Position numbers and translations under genes: made by a program. Positions 60,500-64,000 of a stretch of DNA of 64,000 nt are shown in pieces (the first letter of the stretch is position 1; each line of letters begins with the position of its first letter). The notes under the pieces were generated by a model. It was not told the origin of the DNA and ran no database searches. It worked only from the letters and a program-made list of their open reading frames with translations. The DNA is from Sipunculus nudus (lineage: Eukaryota; Annelida; Sipuncula; Golfingiida; Sipunculidae): positions 37,393,473-37,457,472 of the forward strand of contig CM049319.1 of the NCBI GenBank assembly GCA_026874595.1, in the 5' to 3' direction.

Positions 60500-62002
60500 C
60501 TGTCATAATATGGTTTCAACACGTTAACATGGCACAGTTGTATCTTCTTACGTCTATCTGGTGTCAACAGTATGTAATTTAAATCACTGACTTTCTTGTC
60601 AACAATGTAAGGGCCAACATACCTAGCTTGCAGAGGTCTGCCAGGGATGGGAAGTAAAGCAAGGACCTTTTCACCAGGCTCAAACGTCCTGCTTACAGTG
60701 TGCTTGTCATACTTTGTTTTCATTTTATTTTGTGCAGATGTTAGATTTGACTTTGCAATCTCACAAGCATTGTGCAGTTTGTGCATTGTGCATTGTGCGA
60801 AAGTCTGAGACATACTGCAGTAAACTAAGAGAATCAGGATTTTTACACAAGAGTTTTTCTTTAAGCAGTTTCAATGGAAGTTCCGTTCGAGGTCCAAGTC
60901 CGAGAATTAGTTCAGAGGGACCGAAACCCAAGGACCCTCGAAAGGATTCTCTGAGAGCAAACAACAATAGGTGGATTCCTTCATCCCAGTCTTTCTGTGT
61001 GTCATAACAATAAGTTCTGATCATGTTTTTTAATGTCTGGTGAAAACGCTCGAGGGCGCCCTGACTTTCAGGATGGTATGGCGAAGAGCTGTACTGTTCT
61101 ATACCCAGCTCAAGCATAACTTGTTGGAATAAGCCAGACATAAAATTAGACCCTTGGTCAGACTGGACGGATTTTGGTATTCCAAAAGCTGTAAAAAACT
61201 TGGTCAGAGCTTTAACTCTTTTGGCATTAATTGTGCGCGATGGAATTGCCTCAGGGAACCTGATAGATGCGCACATAATTGTCAGCAAATATTCATGTCC
61301 AGATTTTGTTTTGGGCAGTGGTCAAACACAATCAACAATAATCCTACTGAATGTTTCATCAAAAGCAGGAATAGGCCTAAGTGGGGCCTTATAAGGATTC
61401 TGATTGGGCTTGCGTACCATCTGGCATGTATGGCATGATTTACAATATTGTACAACATCTTTCCTGAGGTTAGGCCAATAGAAGTGTGTACTAACTTTCT
61501 GATAAGTTTTATTTATATCTAAATGGCCAGACAAAGGAGCCTCATGTGCCATGCTTAGCACTTCACTGCGAAAGCTTTTTGGCATTACTATTTGATGTTT
61601 GATGGCCCCCTTATCATCAGCGCATACATCAGGTGGTCGCCATTTACGCATAAGCACTCCATTTGTAATGTAGAAACAAACTGGGTTCTGTGACAGCTCA
61701 TCTTTAGAAACTGCCCTGGGAAACAGACATGAAATATCAGGGTCCTTATGCTGTTCCGCGATAAGTTCTGACCTTGAGAATGCTGCATCCTGTACGAGCG
61801 AGTCGTTAGACGAGTCACTAGTGACTCCCAGAGTGTTATTATCTGGACCATTATCCTCATGTGTGTTTTTCTTGGCCATAGATCTAGTTACAGCACATGA
61901 AGGATACAAACCAGGAATTTCCTGACTTTCCGGATCAGTGTCCTGATCAAGTGACGGTACAGGCTGTACTTTATCACCTGCAACATCATTGCCTTGTAGC
62001 AA
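60500..62002 (-). pseudogene. int: integrase of the Gmr1-like element (broken)
   Basis: Integrase would insert the cDNA copy into host DNA. The first frame (62002-61322, ended by a TGA) holds the HHCC zinc module: MAHEAPLSGH (two His, residues 153 and 160), then YCKSCHTC (Cys 190 and 193), followed by the first catalytic Asp in IIVDCV. The second frame (61288-60761) holds the rest of the core: Asp in VQSDQGSNF (residue 44) and Glu in QGALERFHQT (residue 80), spaced D-x35-E. A frameshift at about 60,780, inside a short TGCACAA-type microrepeat, moves the C-terminal part to a third frame. That part contains LLPIPGRPLQARYVGPYIVD, a GPY/F-type module. All catalytic residues are present; only the frame is broken. 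It sits between protease and RT, which is the unusual feature. Confidence 0.88.
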
Positions 62003-62622
62003 CTAAATTCCCTTCAAGGGTAACGTAGTTCTTATGCCCACAGTAATATTCCAAGAAATCCAATCTGACTTTAAATGGATACTGTGAAGCGGAACTGAAG
62101 TGTGCCTGTCTGAAAACACACCATTAACAAGTGCATGTGCACCAGTAATGGACCTGTTAGAAAATGGCAAAGTGTTTGCTAACATGAGAGTCTGGCCTGA
62201 ACCAGTCTTCCTAAAAATTCTAATAGGGGTAGAATCTGAAAAATCACTCGAAAGTGATACAAAACCATCATATATGAATGGCTCAAAAAACTCCATTTCA
62301 GAGTCAAGAGAGGAATCTACTACCTCAGCCTCATCAAACAAAGAACTGACATTGAAGGTGTTAGTCATAAACTCTGTTTCAGAGTCATCAAAGGAATCTA
62401 CATCCTTACCAAAATCCTCAAGGGAGTCAACAGAGGAATTTTCCTCAGCAGAAACAAACTTTTGTTTGTCATAAGAGGACCTGGCCTCATTTGAAATACT
62501 CTCGCAAGAGTCATAAAAGGACTTAGCCTCATTTAGAGAACACTCCTCGCAGGAGTTTTGAAAGGACCTAGCCTTATTTAATTCCTCGCAGGAATCAACT
62601 GAGGTATTACCCCACAATCTAC
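61985..62622 (-). pseudogene. pro: protease region of the Gmr1-like element, catalytic Asp absent
   Basis: The open frame lies in the -1 frame relative to the end of gag and overlaps its stop. Roughly residues 1-125 are an acidic Ser/Glu/Asp-rich stretch with repeated SCEE / NEAR-SxxD units and no recognisable domain. Residues about 131-204 resemble the retropepsin of Gmr1-like elements: PIRIFRKTGSGQTLMLANTL, then VPLHSIHLKSD and ITVGIRTTLPLKGI. Known: retropepsins need D-T/S-G. Here the residue before T-G is Lys (AAG), so this copy cannot be catalytic as written. A TAG at about 62003-62005 interrupts the frame just before LLQGNDVAGD, which aligns with the second conserved protease block. The processing function for gag and pol is therefore lost. 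Confidence 0.7.
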
Positions 62623-63923
62623 GAATTATTCTTTGGATTTAGACGGCACTTGGGCCTCCGTAGCATCATACTCTTTATTTGAGCCAACAAAGGCGTTGTA
62701 TCCCTTATTTACATGAAAAGAGCCTGGCTCTTGTACTATGCTATGCATAGATTTTGAAACAAAACCAGAAGGTTTGCTATTTGGTCTATTCGCAAGTTTA
62801 CAGCAGTCAGATATTAGATGACCTTCCTTCTTGCAGTAATTACAGATTTTCTTTGAAAATGACTGGACTTTGTTGGACTTAGACACAGTGGACGTGTACT
62901 GAGATGTAGCTATGGGCTTTGCTGAACTATTAGGACTACTAGTAATGGGTGACTGCGCTTTAAACTTCTTTTGACCATACTGATTTACATTCTTGTTTGT
63001 GAATGACTGGTTTGATTTGCTAGTAAAGGACATTTTGTGTGTTAATGAATAATTATCAGCTAATTGGGCAGCAATGTAAGGTGTTTCAGGACTTTTCTCA
63101 TCGAGAAAAATTTTAACATCCGCGTTAATGCAGCGCTTAAATTCTTCAAGCAAAATCAACTGGCGCAAATTGTCATAATCTTTCATTACATTTTTAGAAC
63201 TATACCAGCGACCAAACAACTGCTCTAATTTCCTAGTAAATTCGACGTCGGTCTGTTCTTTGCGCTTTTCCCAATTTCTAAATTTCTGGCGGTAAGCTTC
63301 TGGAACTAACTCATAACCTTTCAGGATTAACCGTTTTACCAGGTCATAGTCAGCAGCAGCATCCACTGAAAGCTCTGTATAAATTTCTCTGGCCTTGCCA
63401 GTCAATACACTTTGTAACAGGATAGTCCAATTTTCCTCAAAGTATAAGAAATATTTATCAACCTCTTTTTCTTGAAAAGGCGGGACAAGTCTAATGTGTT
63501 TAGTAACATCAAAACTGTGAGTTTGGGCAGCACTTAGACTATGTTCTACTTTACGTCTTTCTAACTATAGTCGTTTTAACTCCATTTCTTTTTCATTTTC
63601 TAGTCTTTCTCTTTCTTCTTTCTGCTTTCCTTTTTCTAATTCTAACTGTTTTAATACTAGCTCATATGTTGCATTTCCAACTTTTTTCATTCTAATTGCA
63701 TAGCAAGGCTGTCATTTTTTTATGTTTCAACTTCAGTCTTTTCAATTAAACCTTTGCTAATAAGATCTTGCATGATTTTAGCAATGATATCAGGCTTTCT
63801 CAAAGCTTTTTTCACACTTAGCCCTAAGTGTTGTCCCAAACGCAACAACTGGTCTTTTGACAACTGTTCAAGTTGATAAGGGTCCGGATCGTCAACAAAT
63901 TTCTCAGGTTTGAAATCTGCCAT
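62623..63923 (-). pseudogene. gag: gag of the Gmr1-like element (broken)
   Basis: Structural polyprotein of the retrotransposon; it would form the cytoplasmic particle that packages element RNA. The start is the ATG at 63921-63923 (MADFKPEKF...). Residues about 15-65 form a SAP-like helical segment (QLSKDQLLRLGQHLGL). A TAA ends this frame at about 63718; the sequence continues in another frame with a charged coiled coil (about 63685-63540) carrying one TAG near 63566. The capsid segment then follows (SFDVTKHIRLVPPF onward, about 63520-63050), including LTGKAREIY, LILKGYELVPEAYRQKFR and LLEEFKRCI, which resemble the SCAN/Gmr1 gag fold. A Ser/Lys-rich linker leads to one zinc knuckle, C-x2-C-x4-H-x4-C, at 62803-62844. 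A stop lies at 62623-62625. Compared with my memory of the family, a few codons look lost near 63450. Family assignment is firm; exact N-terminal domain naming is less so. Confidence 0.85.
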
Positions 63924-64000
63924 GTAAAGATGTCAAAACAATAACAAAAAACACTGAGATAAATCCTGTAAACAATGTACTATAAACAATATATAATCTT

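Larger units (their letters stand above)
58115..64000 (-). mobile_element. Gmr1-like Ty3/gypsy LTR retrotransposon, degenerate, cut by window end
   Basis: Seen: reading down the minus strand there are, in order, a gag with CCHC knuckle, a protease-like segment, integrase (HHCC, D,D-35-E, GPY/F-type tail), reverse transcriptase (YTDD), RNase H, a polypurine tract and a 797-bp LTR with TGTTAC...GTAACA ends. Known: most Ty3/gypsy elements place integrase last; Gmr1-like elements have integrase before RT, as in Ty1/copia. The domain relatives here are plainly Ty3/gypsy, so Gmr1-like is the natural call. The 5' LTR and primer-binding site should lie just beyond position 64,000, so LTR-LTR age and target-site duplication cannot be read. 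At least four in-frame stops, several frameshifts and two internal deletions make this a dead copy, although LTR promoter and polyadenylation signals look intact. Confidence 0.9.

Overview
The window reads as nuclear DNA of a marine mollusc, most likely a bivalve. It is AT-rich with no operon-like gene packing and many di- and trinucleotide arrays. It also carries several repeat families that I associate with molluscan genomes: a head module resembling CTGAGCTATAGCGATC followed by CGTCCGT runs, a tail close to CACGGGTCACTTGTT, and bodies containing GAGGTCACGGGGTCAAAGG or ACAAACTT/TTTGGCC phrases. The species assignment is inference from these family resemblances. No rRNA, CRISPR array or bacterial-type gene is visible.

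Layout. Positions 1-19,800 are mostly single-copy-looking AT-rich DNA, broken by microsatellites, SINE-like pieces, a 350-bp MITE (8521-8870), copies of a GACTCGGA-rich interspersed repeat and a pogo-like remnant. Positions 19,790-23,050 hold a 19-unit 40-bp satellite, an abutting truncated LTR, a (TA)n tract and a diverged full-length LTR. Positions 23,050-30,700 look unique, with candidate regulatory blocks and a weak Kazal-like open frame. Positions 30,700-35,930 are repeat-rich: a 341-bp tandem inside a larger element, a 1.85-kb foldback-like element flanked by TA, and a GGTTCC element. Positions 35,930-46,880 are again mostly unique, with a solo LTR at 39,111-39,935. Positions 46,880-53,360 form a compound tandem block (a 263-bp dimeric array, then families marked by the palindrome AGGTGGCRCCACCT) invaded by a pogo-like element. 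A dead LINE 3' end follows (53,637-54,231), then unique DNA to 58,114.

The clearest coding material is on the minus strand from 58,115 to the window edge: most of a degenerate Ty3/gypsy retrotransposon with gag, protease, integrase, reverse transcriptase, RNase H, polypurine tract and 3' LTR. Its integrase lies UPSTREAM of the reverse transcriptase, the Ty1/copia-like order that defines Gmr1-like elements, and its gag has a SCAN-like capsid segment. The copy is dead: in-frame stops, frameshifts, a missing protease catalytic Asp and a deletion of one RT catalytic block. Three further LTRs of the same family lie elsewhere in the window.

I find no host protein-coding exon that I can support strongly. 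Over 58 kb the window behaves like an intergenic region or a large intron. Two weak candidate exons, a CpG-rich putative minus-strand promoter near 4.3 kb and several GC-balanced homeobox-site-containing blocks are the only hints of host function.
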